The notes beneath the pieces were generated by a model, which saw only the letters and a list, made by a program, of their open reading frames with translations, did no database searches and had not been told where the DNA came from. DNA of 64,000 nt from Gluconobacter sp. P1C6_b. Its GTDB lineage: Bacteria > Pseudomonadota > Alphaproteobacteria > Acetobacterales > Acetobacteraceae. The position numbers and the translations under genes are program-made. The stretch is taken from contig NZ_JACRVU010000011.1 in the NCBI RefSeq assembly GCF_018811945.1, positions 44,690-108,689 of the forward strand. Reading direction: 5' to 3'. This document shows positions 42,803-51,688 of the stretch, in pieces. Numbering within the stretch: the stretch's first letter is position 1; the number at the start of each line of letters is the position of its first letter.

Positions 42803-43591
42803 TCAGCCCTGACGCGAAAAATGGCTGACAAACCTGTCGAAACGCTCATCCATACCGCCTTTGAACAGATCCTGCGGGGCACCCTGGACGCGGACGGTTC
42901 CTTTTTCCAGAAACACGACCCGGCTTGAGACATCCCGCGCAAACGCCATTTCATGCGTGACAATCAGCATGGTCCTGCCCTCGGCGGCCAGACCCTGCAT
43001 GACTTTGAGCACTTCCCCGACCAGCTCCGGGTCCAGCGCGGAGGTCGGCTCGTCGAACAGCAGGACGCGCGGGCGCATGACGATGGTGCGGGCAATCGCG
43101 GCGCGCTGCTGCTGCCCGCCGGAAAGCTGGGACGGATAGTAATCCGCCCGGTTCAGCAGACCGACACGGTCCAGAGCCTTTTCGGCTTCCTCACGCACCT
43201 CGTGGCGGTTGCGTCCCTGAACATGGACCGGTCCTTCCATGACATTCTGCAGGACCGTCCGATGGCTCCACAGGCAGAAGTTCTGAAACACCATGCCGAC
43301 CTGCGATCGCAGCCGGTTGACCTGCCGTGCATCCGCAATCTGCCGCTCTGCGCCCTTCATGCGGAAACGGACATCCTCTTCCAGTACATTGAGCGTGCCG
43401 CTCGAAGGGACTTCCAGAAGGTTCAAACAGCGCAGGAACGTGGATTTTCCTGATCCGGAAGCCCCCAGGATCGAAATCACCTCGCCTTCATGCGCGTCCA
43501 GATCAACGCCCCGCAGGACGTCCAGGGCACCATAGCGTTTCGTCAGGCCGGTGGCGCTGATGACAGGGGAGGCGGACTGGATCGGTTCCAT
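42803..43591 (-). CDS. Opine/polar amino-acid ABC transporter ATP-binding protein (system 3, OccP/NocP-like)
   Basis: The 262-residue ATPase has Walker [10 protein letters not shown], signature QLSGGQQQR, Walker [14 protein letters not shown] and switch VTHEMAFAR. It also carries the HisP-like insert [20 protein letters not shown] between Walker A and the Q-loop. I place the start at 43591, inside the 31-base gap after the permease stop. It energises the permeases at 43623 and 44308. Confidence 0.92.
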   Translation of the reverse strand: MEPIQSASPVISATGLTKRYGALDVLRGVDLDAHEGEVISILGASGSGKSTFLRCLNLLEVPSSGTLNVLEEDVRFRMKGAERQIADARQVNRLRSQVGMVFQNFCLWSHRTVLQNVMEGPVHVQGRNRHEVREEAEKALDRVGLLNRADYYPSQLSGGQQQRAAIARTIVMRPRVLLFDEPTSALDPELVGEVLKVMQGLAAEGRTMLIVTHEMAFARDVSSRVVFLEKGTVRVQGAPQDLFKGGMDERFDRFVSHFSRQG

Positions 43592-43622
43592 GAAAACTCC
43601 GGAAAAGACGGGGGCGTCTGGG

Positions 43623-44306
43623 TTAGACCCGGCGACAGGGCGTGAGGCGGCGTTCAAGGAGATGGACCCCCGTGGCGATCACGAAGGTCAGTGCAAGATA
43701 GATCAGACCCGCGACCGTGAAGATTTCTTCCGAACGATAGGTCTTTGAGACCAGCCTGTAAGCCAGACCTGTAACGTCCATCAGCGTGATCACACTGGCC
43801 AGAGACGTGGCTTTCAGCAGCAGGATGGCCTCGTTGCCGTAATTCGCCAGCCCGTATTGCAGCGCCTGCGGCCAGATGATCCGCCGGCGCAGCCGCAGCC
43901 CGGACATGCCGATGGCGCGCGCCGCCTCAATCTCCCGTTCGGGAACGGCGGCGATGGCCCCGCGGATGATTTCCGCACCATAGGCCGAGGTGTTGAGCGA
44001 GAGCGCGAGAATGGCGCACCAGTAGGGCTGCTGCAGGAACGGCCAGGCAAAGGACGCACGCAGGAAATCGATCTGCCCGAAGCCGTAATAGACGATGAAA
44101 ATCTGCACCAGCAGCGGCGTGCCCTGAAAGAGCATCACATAGAGCGCAGCAATCCAGCGCGCGGGAGCAAACCGGCTCCCGGCAAGGGCAGCGATCCCGA
44201 CCGCCAGCACAAACCCCGCGCAGAGCGACGTTGCCGCCAGCCTGAGGGTCAGCGGCACACCCATAAGAAGCGTCTTCGCCGTTGCGAAAAGAAAAGGCCA
44301 GTCCAT
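43623..44306 (-). CDS. Opine/polar amino-acid ABC transporter permease (system 3, OccM/HisM-like)
   Basis: The 227-residue permease begins MDWPFLFATAKTLLMGVPLT and has the coupling motif SAYGAEIIRGAIAAVPEREIE followed by RRRIIWPQALQYGLANYGN. It closely follows the OccM/HisM plan. The start lies one base after the stop of the other permease, so the two are translated together. Confidence 0.9.
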   Translation of the reverse strand: MDWPFLFATAKTLLMGVPLTLRLAATSLCAGFVLAVGIAALAGSRFAPARWIAALYVMLFQGTPLLVQIFIVYYGFGQIDFLRASFAWPFLQQPYWCAILALSLNTSAYGAEIIRGAIAAVPEREIEAARAIGMSGLRLRRRIIWPQALQYGLANYGNEAILLLKATSLASVITLMDVTGLAYRLVSKTYRSEEIFTVAGLIYLALTFVIATGVHLLERRLTPCRRV

Positions 44307-44307
44307 C

Positions 44308-45021
44308 CTATCGCCCCCAGCTGCGTGCAAGACGTTTCTCGACAGTCCTGATGCCCAGCGCCGTGATCTGACCCATGACAAGATAGAGCAGCGCGGCCAC
44401 ACCGTAGAACAGTAGCGGCTGCCGTGTCGCACCCGACGCAATCGTGGACTGGCGGAGCAGTTCGACCAGCCCGATGATGGACAGGAGCGCTGTCTCCTTG
44501 AGAACGGACTGCCAGATATTGCCCAGCGCAGGCAGCGCAAACCGCAGGGTCTGAGGTGCTATGACACGCCACAGCAGGATAAACGTGGACATGCCGCAGG
44601 CTTTGCCGGCCTCAATCTGTCCGCGTTCGAGGCGCAGACAGGCGCTACGATAGGCCTCGGTCTGATAGGCCCCCGAAACCAGCCCGATAGCCACGACACC
44701 GATGATGAAAGAGGGCAGGGAGAAGAACCCCGGAAACCCCGCCAGATGCATCAGCCGCGTCAGCGCGAGCGAGCCCCCGAAATAGAAAAGATAGACGACG
44801 AGGATCTCCGGAATGCCTCGGAAAACCGTCGTGTAAAAAGTGCCAATCCCCCGCAGGCTCCGAGACGATGCCAGCTTGAGCGCCGCGCCTGCGGCTCCAA
44901 GCAGACTGCCCAGCGCAAAGCTGCACACCGCCGCCACGAGCGTCAGCCCGGCTGCCAGCAGCAGGAGCTTCCCCCAGCCTTCCGGGCCGAACCCGATGAG
45001 CGTGAAGGCCGGTGTGCTCAC
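44308..45021 (-). CDS. Opine/polar amino-acid ABC transporter permease (system 3, OccQ/HisQ-like)
   Basis: The 237-residue permease has the coupling region GAYQTEAYRSACLRLERGQIE and the following LWRVIAPQTLRFALPALGN. The motif FRGIPEILVVYLFYFG is typical of OccQ/NocQ. The start overlaps the stop of the upstream flavoprotein gene (ATGA), linking transporter and dehydrogenase genes in one operon. Confidence 0.9.
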   Translation of the reverse strand: MSTPAFTLIGFGPEGWGKLLLLAAGLTLVAAVCSFALGSLLGAAGAALKLASSRSLRGIGTFYTTVFRGIPEILVVYLFYFGGSLALTRLMHLAGFPGFFSLPSFIIGVVAIGLVSGAYQTEAYRSACLRLERGQIEAGKACGMSTFILLWRVIAPQTLRFALPALGNIWQSVLKETALLSIIGLVELLRQSTIASGATRQPLLFYGVAALLYLVMGQITALGIRTVEKRLARSWGR

Positions 45022-46163
45022 GCGGCGTCTCCCGCGTCAAAGCGCCTGCCGCTGAACGGCGCGAGTAACGGATCGACGGTTCCGCCAACCAGCGAGCGCC
45101 CCACAACATCGCCTACCGCCGGCGAAAGCTGGAAGCCGTGCCCACAGAATCCGAAGACGTGCCACAGATCCGGCGTGCCTTCGTCCGGCCCGATCACGGG
45201 AATCCCGTCTGGCGTCGCGCCTTCAAGCCCGGTCCATGTCCGCAGGACCGGGACGTGGGCCAGCGCCGGAAAGGCTTCGAGCGTGGCAGCTGCGCCCTCG
45301 GGCATCCGGTCCATGACGGTAAAGGATGTGTCATGATCCGCGCAGGGCTTTCCGAGAATGCCTCCGCCGATCACCAGCGATCCCACAGCGCTCTGCTTGA
45401 AGGACAGCGGACGGTCGATCCCGATGACCACGGGTTCAAGAAACGGCTGCGTCCGTGCCGTGACCATCATGGAGGGGGCGACCACCTTCAGCGGTAGCGT
45501 CTGCCCCGCCATGGCTGCCACCTGTGCACCCCATGCTCCGGCGCAGTTCACCAGTACGCCCGCCTCGTACCGCCCTGACGCTGCCGTAACGGACCATCCG
45601 CCGCCCGGCAGACGGTCGAGGCCCAGAACGCGGCAGTTCTCAACGATCTTTGCGCCCGCCGCCATGGCAGCCTGTCTGAAAGCCCGGGTCGAGGCGGCCG
45701 GATTGGCATGTCCATCCCCACGGGAGACAAGCCCGCCCAGAGCCTGATCTGTCAGACCGGGCAGCATCTTCCGGACCTCTGTGGCGGAGAGAAGTTCTTC
45801 CGCCCCCAGTCTCCGCCGCTCCATGTCCTGCGCACGGCCCAGCGTCCAGGACAGCTCCGCCTGATCGAGCGCCACCGCGATCTGCCCCACGCCGAGCCGT
45901 ACTTCACAGCTTTCGGCGGCCTCCGTGCCGACAAGCTGATCAAGATGCCGCCAGTGCTTCATGGCCAGTTCGGACAGCGGATATTCCCGCCAGTCGCGCA
46001 TCAGCGTGCGCAGGCCGCCCGCATTGACGCTGGAAGCATGGCGCCCGGCGACATTCTTGTCGAGCAGCGTGACACGCCAGCCCGCACGCGCCAGAAACAG
46101 GGCGATCGAACAGCCCTGAAGTCCGGCACCGATGATCAGGGCGGTTTCATTCTGCCGGGGCAT
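45018..46163 (-). CDS. FAD-dependent opine/amino-acid oxidase subunit, OoxB/HcnC-like (module 3)
   Basis: The 381-residue DAO-family protein has an N-terminal FAD-binding fold (ALIIGAGLQGCSIALFLA), a conserved HASSVNAGGLRTL segment and a C-terminal GLEGATPDGIPVIGPDEG. It matches the smaller flavoprotein of octopine/nopaline oxidase, which splits opines to arginine and a keto acid. The start at 46163 gives a 17-base overlap with the upstream subunit gene. No signal peptide is present. Confidence 0.87.
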   Translation of the reverse strand: MPRQNETALIIGAGLQGCSIALFLARAGWRVTLLDKNVAGRHASSVNAGGLRTLMRDWREYPLSELAMKHWRHLDQLVGTEAAESCEVRLGVGQIAVALDQAELSWTLGRAQDMERRRLGAEELLSATEVRKMLPGLTDQALGGLVSRGDGHANPAASTRAFRQAAMAAGAKIVENCRVLGLDRLPGGGWSVTAASGRYEAGVLVNCAGAWGAQVAAMAGQTLPLKVVAPSMMVTARTQPFLEPVVIGIDRPLSFKQSAVGSLVIGGGILGKPCADHDTSFTVMDRMPEGAAATLEAFPALAHVPVLRTWTGLEGATPDGIPVIGPDEGTPDLWHVFGFCGHGFQLSPAVGDVVGRSLVGGTVDPLLAPFSGRRFDAGDAA

Positions 46164-47655
46164 TGACCGTATCCTCTGATGCATTTTCGGGCTTGTCTTC
46201 AAGCGTCAGCCGGATGGTGGCACGGGGGTCAAGACCCGACAGCGTCGCCACCGCCCCAAGCGGAACCGGCCGGATCGGCGGCCGTCCCCGGAACGTTGGC
46301 GGGCAGCCCGCAGCAGACGTCTCATCCTGAAGCAGCCGCGCCGCCGTCACCATGCAACTGCGGCCCTGACACGGCCCCATGCCGCAGCGGGATTCCCCGC
46401 GCAGCGCATCCATGTTTCGAAAGCCCGAACGGATCTTTGCTCGCAGATCTCCGGCCGTCAGTTCCTCGCAGCGGCAGACGATCGTGTCATCGTCCGGCAG
46501 GTTCTGTGACAGACCCGGCGGGAAAGCCGCATCCAGAAACGGACGCACGGACAGCGCCTTATCGACCGCCCGCAGAGCGTCCCCGGACGGCCCCGCACCG
46601 TGATCCAGCTCCGCCAGAATGGCCTGCGCGGCCACTTTGCCGTGCGCTATGGCCGCATCCGCGCCCCCGATACTGCGGGCATCGCCCGTAACGCGCAGCA
46701 CGCACGGCCCTGCGGAAAGCTCCGGCGGAAGGGTAGAGGCGCCCAGCCCGTCCGGCGTCGTCGCGGGACGCCAGCTCGCATTGGGCCCGTCCCATTGCAG
46801 ACGCAGCCCGGCCGCATTGGGAATATCGATGGCAGGCACGATCCCGTCATGGACGATCAACAGGTCGCAGGGTAGCGTCTGCCGTTTGCCACCAGCCGTA
46901 AAGCTCACGCTCTCGACGTTCTGCGCCCCATGTGCGGCAAGGTTTTCAAGCCCCGTCACGGATTTTACCCCCGCCAGCTTCAGACGCCCCAGCCAGCCAA
47001 GCCCTTTCACAAGCGGAAGAAGCCCATCCGGCCGTAGATGCCGTGAAGCCCGCACACTATCGGAAAGCCGGTCTGTCCGGCCTACCAGCGCCGGTTTGAC
47101 GCCAAGCTGGTGCAACTGGTTGGCCAGAAGCAGCAGCAGCGGACCCGTCCCCGCCAGAACGATCCTGCCCGACGGCTTCAGATGTCCGGCCTTGAGCAGC
47201 GTCTGCACCGCACCGGCCGTCATGACGCCGGGCAGCGTCCAGCCTGGGAACGGCACAGGCCGCTCCATCGCCCCATGCGCGAGCAGAACCTGCCGCCCCC
47301 TCACATAGCCGGCGTTCATTCCCTGTAACCAGCCCACGGTTCCATCGGGGCGAACTTCCCAGACGGTGGTCTGCGGCCGGTAATCAATTTCGGCACACGC
47401 CCGGAAACGCCGGATCAGGTCCGTACCCGCCCGATAGGCAGGCCCCAGCGCGGCCAGCAGGCTCTGGCCTGCGGGGCTCGTGTCGCACAGATTGGCTTCA
47501 AGGCTCCGGAAAATCTGGCCGCCGGGCGCAGGCTGCATGTCCAGCACGATGACGGAGCGACCCGCCTCCGCCAGCGTAACCGCAGCTGCCATTCCGGACG
47601 GCCCGCAACCTATGATGATGACATCCGCATCAGGGAGAGGCGCAGTCATGCTCAT
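46147..47655 (-). CDS. FAD/BFD-type opine oxidase large subunit, OoxA/HcnB-like (module 3)
   Basis: The 502-residue protein has an FAD fold (VIIIGCGPSGMAAAVTLA), an internal nucleotide motif (IVLAGTGPLLLLLA) and a BFD-like cysteine set (IVCRCEELT, then GMGPCQGRSC). It is the partner of the 45018 flavoprotein and the ferredoxin-like protein at 47652. ATG at 47655 overlaps the previous stop (ATGA); ATG two codons later is also possible. Confidence 0.88.
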   Translation of the reverse strand: MSMTAPLPDADVIIIGCGPSGMAAAVTLAEAGRSVIVLDMQPAPGGQIFRSLEANLCDTSPAGQSLLAALGPAYRAGTDLIRRFRACAEIDYRPQTTVWEVRPDGTVGWLQGMNAGYVRGRQVLLAHGAMERPVPFPGWTLPGVMTAGAVQTLLKAGHLKPSGRIVLAGTGPLLLLLANQLHQLGVKPALVGRTDRLSDSVRASRHLRPDGLLPLVKGLGWLGRLKLAGVKSVTGLENLAAHGAQNVESVSFTAGGKRQTLPCDLLIVHDGIVPAIDIPNAAGLRLQWDGPNASWRPATTPDGLGASTLPPELSAGPCVLRVTGDARSIGGADAAIAHGKVAAQAILAELDHGAGPSGDALRAVDKALSVRPFLDAAFPPGLSQNLPDDDTIVCRCEELTAGDLRAKIRSGFRNMDALRGESRCGMGPCQGRSCMVTAARLLQDETSAAGCPPTFRGRPPIRPVPLGAVATLSGLDPRATIRLTLEDKPENASEDTVNAPAE

Positions 47656-48020
47656 GGAACGGACGGCTCCAGCGCCGGCGGCGCACCGGCCTGCCGGCGC
47701 ACTTTCATGCCCTCGCGCACCAGTGTCAGGCAGGCCTGCCGGTTCCCGATGCCGTCGATTTCGACGAGACATTCAAAGCAGTGTCCAATCATGCAGTAGG
47801 GCAGGCGGCGGGCGCCGGAAACCGGTGTCAGGCGGTTATAAGGCACCCCGGCCCGCAGCAGACAGGCCGCGACGGTCTCACCTGCACGGGCTTTGACCGG
47901 CTGCCCGTCAACAGACAGGGTGACCGCATCGGTGAGGGTGGCGAGGTCTGAAAACATCTTCGGTCCCGGTTGAAGGGCAGGGGAATGGGCAGAGCCGGGG
48001 CGGGGTACGGACTCATTCAT
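47652..48020 (-). CDS. Ferredoxin-like (2Fe-2S) opine oxidase subunit, HcnA-like (module 3)
   Basis: The 122-residue protein has a C76-x4-C81-x2-C84-x12-C97 pattern (YCMIGHCFECLV, then QACLTL). It has about 30 extra N-terminal residues rich in Pro and Ser relative to the module 1 copy; ATG at 47957 would remove part of this tail. It overlaps the binding-protein gene by eight bases. Confidence 0.87.
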   Translation of the reverse strand: MNESVPRPGSAHSPALQPGPKMFSDLATLTDAVTLSVDGQPVKARAGETVAACLLRAGVPYNRLTPVSGARRLPYCMIGHCFECLVEIDGIGNRQACLTLVREGMKVRRQAGAPPALEPSVP

Positions 48021-48879
48021 GGATCGAGATATCCGTACCGAACCATTTTTCGGACAGCTTCTGATTGGTGCCGTCGCGGTTGACGGATGTCAGGGCCGCG
48101 TCAAAGGCATTGCGCAGCGCAGCATCATCCGGGCGGAACGCAATATTGGTCGTGTTCGACCCCAGCACCCCGCCCGAGAATGTCGGCCCGGTCATGACGA
48201 GCGCCCCTTTTGGGGCCGCCTCCATCATCGTCCCGAAGGTGGTGACATTGGCGATGGCGATATCGATGCGCCCGGCAATCAGCTCCAGTCCAAGCTGGTC
48301 GAGGGAAGGGTATTCCATGATCTTCAGGCCCTGAAGATAGGCATCGGCAAACCCCGCGGCTGTCGATCCTGTCTGCACCCCGATGACCTTCCCGGCCAGG
48401 GCGCTCTTCAGTTCCGCAAGGGCCGCCTGCGCTTCCTGCGGCCCGCGCGTCAGGTCAAAGGGCACACCCGTATGGGCCAGACGGGTCAGGGACCCTGTGC
48501 CCGAGGTCAGAAAACCGTTCGGCGCCCGCGTATAGGGATGCGAGAAGGAGACAACTTTGCGCCGCTCGTCCGTAACGCCCATGGAAGCAATGATGGCGTC
48601 GTACTGTCCCACGCGAAGTCCGGGAATAAGGCCGTTCCAGTCCTGCGTGACAATCTTGCAGGTCGCGTGCATCCGCTCGCAGAGCACCTTCACGAGGTCC
48701 ATTTCATACCCGGCATAGGATCCGTCCGGTTTCGCAAAGGCCCAGGGCGGATATGTGCCTTCCGCGCCGATGGTAAGGTGGTGGGGAAAGTCCTCTGCAA
48801 CGGCAGGCGCCTTAAACGCCCCAAACAGGCACGCCCCAGACAGGACCGGAAGAAGCAGACAAGTCGCACGAACAGCCAT
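48013..48879 (-). CDS. Opine/polar amino-acid ABC transporter substrate-binding protein (system 3, OccT/NocT-like)
   Basis: The 288-residue periplasmic protein has a signal peptide ending near APAVA. It carries LTIGAEGTYPPWAFAKPDGS and GYEMDLVKVLCERMHATCKIV, classic SBP_bac_3 motifs, and the later YDAIIASMGVTDERRKVVSF. OccT and NocT share this arrangement. As first gene of the leftward module 3 operon, it would determine which conjugate is taken up. It is divergent from the LysR gene. Confidence 0.9.
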   Translation of the reverse strand: MAVRATCLLLPVLSGACLFGAFKAPAVAEDFPHHLTIGAEGTYPPWAFAKPDGSYAGYEMDLVKVLCERMHATCKIVTQDWNGLIPGLRVGQYDAIIASMGVTDERRKVVSFSHPYTRAPNGFLTSGTGSLTRLAHTGVPFDLTRGPQEAQAALAELKSALAGKVIGVQTGSTAAGFADAYLQGLKIMEYPSLDQLGLELIAGRIDIAIANVTTFGTMMEAAPKGALVMTGPTFSGGVLGSNTTNIAFRPDDAALRNAFDAALTSVNRDGTNQKLSEKWFGTDISIHE

Positions 48880-48970
48880 TCATGAAGTTCCCGCCAGGGC
48901 ATGAGGGAAAGGATCACTCACCTGCTTTATGGCCTTGAGTTCGATATCGGAATATATTTCTTCTTGGCAG

Positions 48971-48995
48971 AAAGCGTAAGCTGAGCTTACGCTTT
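48971..48995. promoter_or_regulatory. 25-bp perfect palindrome before the LysR gene, candidate operator
   Basis: Twelve-base arms AAAGCGTAAGCT and AGCTTACGCTTT flank a single G. It ends five bases before the LysR start codon, so a protein bound here would block LysR translation or transcription start and could activate the divergent module 3 operon. Autoregulation by the LysR protein is the simplest reading. A TTCGATATCGGAA sequence lies just upstream at 48940. Confidence 0.6.
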
Positions 48996-48999
48996 AGGG

Positions 49000-49881
49000 A
49001 TGCAGCCCCACCGTATCCCGTCCCTGAACTGGCTTCGCGTCTTCGATGCCGCCGCACGGCACCAGAGCTTTGCCTCCGCCGGGCGCGAGCTGAACATGTC
49101 CGCCGCCGCTGTCAGTCAGCAGATTTTGGCGCTGGAAACCTATCTCAAGAAACCTCTGTTCCTCAGAAGCGCCAACAAGGTCCGCCTTACGCTGGAGGGC
49201 AACGAATTCCTGCCGACCATACAGGTCTCCCTCAGGGCCATCGAGGCCAAATCGGCCTCCCTGTTCCCCAGACGGGATGTGGAGCGTGTGTCCCTCGTCG
49301 CCAGTCAGCTGATGGCCATGAGCTGGCTGCCCCGGCGTCTGGCGGCCTTTGAAAAGAAGCATCCCTCGGTGCGTGTCGATCTCATCCCGGAAGACTCCCA
49401 GCGCAACGGAGAGCCGGACCTTGTGATCCGTTTTGATTATGTCATGACAACGCGGGAGCATCCGGGATGGCTGATGGGGATCAGCCATGTCGTGGTCGGA
49501 CAGCCGCAGGATGTGGAACGCATTACCACGGCAGAAGCAGTTGTGGACTACAAACTGCTTGACGTCCGCTCGCATGCAGTGGGCTGGAATACGCTGCTGT
49601 CCCGCTATCCCGGGATTTCCGACACATCCGCCCTGACGGTGGAATCCGTGGATACAACGCCCCTGGCCCTCATGATGGTCAAGGAAGGCTCCGCTCTCGC
49701 CCTCGTGCCCTGGCCGGCCGCGCAGAATCTTGTCGAAGCGCTGGGACTGACGGTCTGCAACACCCTTCCCGCCATACCGGGTCTGGGAAATTACTATATC
49801 GAACAGTTCTCCGGCCACGGCGTCCGCCCCGTCATCCGCGCCCTGTTCAACGAGCTGCGCAGAGCCAGCCAGAAATCTTAG
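49000..49881 (+). CDS. LysR-type regulator, GcvA-like (probable regulator of module 3)
   Basis: The 293-residue protein has a GcvA-like winged helix N-terminus (LRVFDAAARHQSFASAGREL, then MSAAAVSQQILALE) and a substrate-binding domain from about residue 95. Divergent LysR genes (OccR, NocR) control octopine and nopaline regions in the same arrangement. The start at 49000 is 120 bases from the divergent operon and five bases after a perfect palindrome. The effector is unknown; an opine or arginine is likely. Confidence 0.88.
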   Translation: MQPHRIPSLNWLRVFDAAARHQSFASAGRELNMSAAAVSQQILALETYLKKPLFLRSANKVRLTLEGNEFLPTIQVSLRAIEAKSASLFPRRDVERVSLVASQLMAMSWLPRRLAAFEKKHPSVRVDLIPEDSQRNGEPDLVIRFDYVMTTREHPGWLMGISHVVVGQPQDVERITTAEAVVDYKLLDVRSHAVGWNTLLSRYPGISDTSALTVESVDTTPLALMMVKEGSALALVPWPAAQNLVEALGLTVCNTLPAIPGLGNYYIEQFSGHGVRPVIRALFNELRRASQKS

Positions 49882-49887
49882 GTCACG

Positions 49888-49909
49888 TTGACGAAAGATC
49901 TTTTGTCAA
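49888..49909. other. 22-bp near-perfect palindrome downstream of LysR
   Basis: TTGACGAAAGA followed directly by TCTTTTGTCAA is self-complementary apart from one G-T pair and has no loop. It is followed by a GACAAG-7-CTTGTC hairpin at 49924-49942. The left half resembles the end of the IS5-family element at 63752-63772 (17 of 21 bases). It may be an operator or terminator for the methyltransferase gene, or a relic of insertion-sequence ends. Confidence 0.35.
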
Positions 49910-49960
49910 GGCGACTTAACCCTGACAAGTCTGGGTCTTGTCGACCAACAGGAATGCCCA

Positions 49961-51466
49961 TTGCCCTCGTCGTTTCAACTCTCGTTTGAAGAGCCTCTCA
50001 GCTTTGCCTGTGGGGAGATGACAGATCTGACCGCACCCAGTGCCTATTCGGGGCTATATGGTTTCCATAAATATTGGGGAAAGAAGCCGGTTGAACCCCT
50101 GCGTGCCTTGATATCGGTGCTCAGTGACGCTGGCGATCTTGTGGCCGATCCCTTTTTGGGGGCTGGCGCGATTGCCAGGGAAGCCGCTGTATTGAAGCGG
50201 CGTTTTCTTGGTAGTGATATAAATCCTGTCGCCCTCCGTCTGGCTTCTTTCAATATAAATCCCTGCTCCGCACAGGCTTACAAGAGCGCACTGCAGCATC
50301 TGTCCGATACCGTCCAAAGCAGTATTCTTGAAAGCTATGATGTGGAGGGCCTGGGCCTGACCAGCCATCTTTTATGGGAAGAGGGTGTTATCTCGTCAGT
50401 CTGGCAGCGCCCTGTATCGGGCGTTCGACGCCGCCTTGAACGCGGTGTAACAGATGCCGATTACGAATTGTCTGCGCTTTATGAAGGATATGAGCCCAAA
50501 ATCCTTCGTGATCTGGTGATATTCAAAAATAGTCGGATCAATGCCAGTGCTGATCTTGACTGGAAAACCCTGTTTAGCGGGCGTGCTCTTCGTAATATCG
50601 AGATATTAATCAAGGCAATCAGACTTCTACCTTCTGATGTGAGAGAAGCTTTTGAACTGACGCTGACGGCATCCATAGGTCAGATGTCCCGGATGGTTTT
50701 TGCCATCACGTCCCGTGGGAAAACGACAGGAGCAACCGCAGGGAAAGTTGAAGTCGGAAGCTGGGTGCTCGGATTCTGGCGGCCAAAGCAACACTTCGAG
50801 ATAAATGTCTGGAACTGCTTTGAGGCCAGAGCCAGCAAACTTGCCAGGGCTTTGCCCGAGATACCGGTCCCAATAACCGTTGGAAAGACGATCGGCAGTG
50901 TTCTTGGAGGCCAGGCTGCGGTCTACCTGAGCAACCGTGGCGCTTTATCTTTGCTCAAGGAAGTTCCTGAAAGCTCGATTCAGCTCGTCATCACCGATCC
51001 CCCGCACGGTGACAGAATACCGTATCTGGAGCTCAGTGAAATTTGGAATGCCGTTTTGGACGAAATCCCCTGTCTGTCTGAAGAAATAGTGGTTTCGAAC
51101 GCGGCTGCCCGTCAGATGACGATGAACGAGTACAATGCCAGACTGACGGAAGCGCTACAAACGACAGCTCTAAAAGTAAAAGACGGTGGGTTCGTTGTTC
51201 TTCTTTTCAATTCGAGACATCAGAAAGAATGGCAGGCCCTCAAAGCTCTTGAGGGCGCTGAAGGAATTAGTCTGGTGGGTGCACTGCCCCTTAATTACTC
51301 CGCCCGATCAGTTGTACAGGATAATCGAAAAGGGGCGATGAAAACGGATTTTATCATTGTTTATGCGAAGGGCAGACCCTGTTCCGAGCGTGTGCGAAAA
51401 CTGGCGATGGTACCTGGCTGGGTTTCGCAATTACCGTCTTGCACCGAGAAAAATAGTAAATGGTAA
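49961..51466 (+). CDS. Orphan DNA methyltransferase-like protein (N6-adenine/N4-cytosine type)
   Basis: The 501-residue protein has methyltransferase motif I near the N-terminus (LVADPFLGAGAIAREA) and a DPPY-like catalytic motif DPPHGDRIPYLE near residue 345. The order and 300-residue spacing differ from standard small methylases and recall DUF1156-type adenine methylases. The catalytic Tyr is replaced by His (DPPH). TTG at 49961 with AGGA eight bases upstream is the start. No restriction enzyme or helicase lies beside it. Base composition is more AT-rich than in the neighbours, which suggests acquisition. The site methylated is unknown. Confidence 0.75.
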   Translation: MPSSFQLSFEEPLSFACGEMTDLTAPSAYSGLYGFHKYWGKKPVEPLRALISVLSDAGDLVADPFLGAGAIAREAAVLKRRFLGSDINPVALRLASFNINPCSAQAYKSALQHLSDTVQSSILESYDVEGLGLTSHLLWEEGVISSVWQRPVSGVRRRLERGVTDADYELSALYEGYEPKILRDLVIFKNSRINASADLDWKTLFSGRALRNIEILIKAIRLLPSDVREAFELTLTASIGQMSRMVFAITSRGKTTGATAGKVEVGSWVLGFWRPKQHFEINVWNCFEARASKLARALPEIPVPITVGKTIGSVLGGQAAVYLSNRGALSLLKEVPESSIQLVITDPPHGDRIPYLELSEIWNAVLDEIPCLSEEIVVSNAAARQMTMNEYNARLTEALQTTALKVKDGGFVVLLFNSRHQKEWQALKALEGAEGISLVGALPLNYSARSVVQDNRKGAMKTDFIIVYAKGRPCSERVRKLAMVPGWVSQLPSCTEKNSKW

Positions 51467-51688
51467 AATCGGATGTCATCGTTGTTCGGAGTTCTCAGGT
51501 ATAGAGCCCGGCCGTTGGTCGCTGCTGTGTCCGGGATGCGAAATCGAGCGATAGCACAACCCGTTTCCGCTCTTCATGACTATTCTGCTCCGCAAAGACG
51601 TGAGGCAACATTTGTCTGCTTGGGCTGTTGAACATGGCAGAAGTGTTTTCTGCGGAAAGCACCAGAACCCTTTTCGGAGTGCTGTTTC

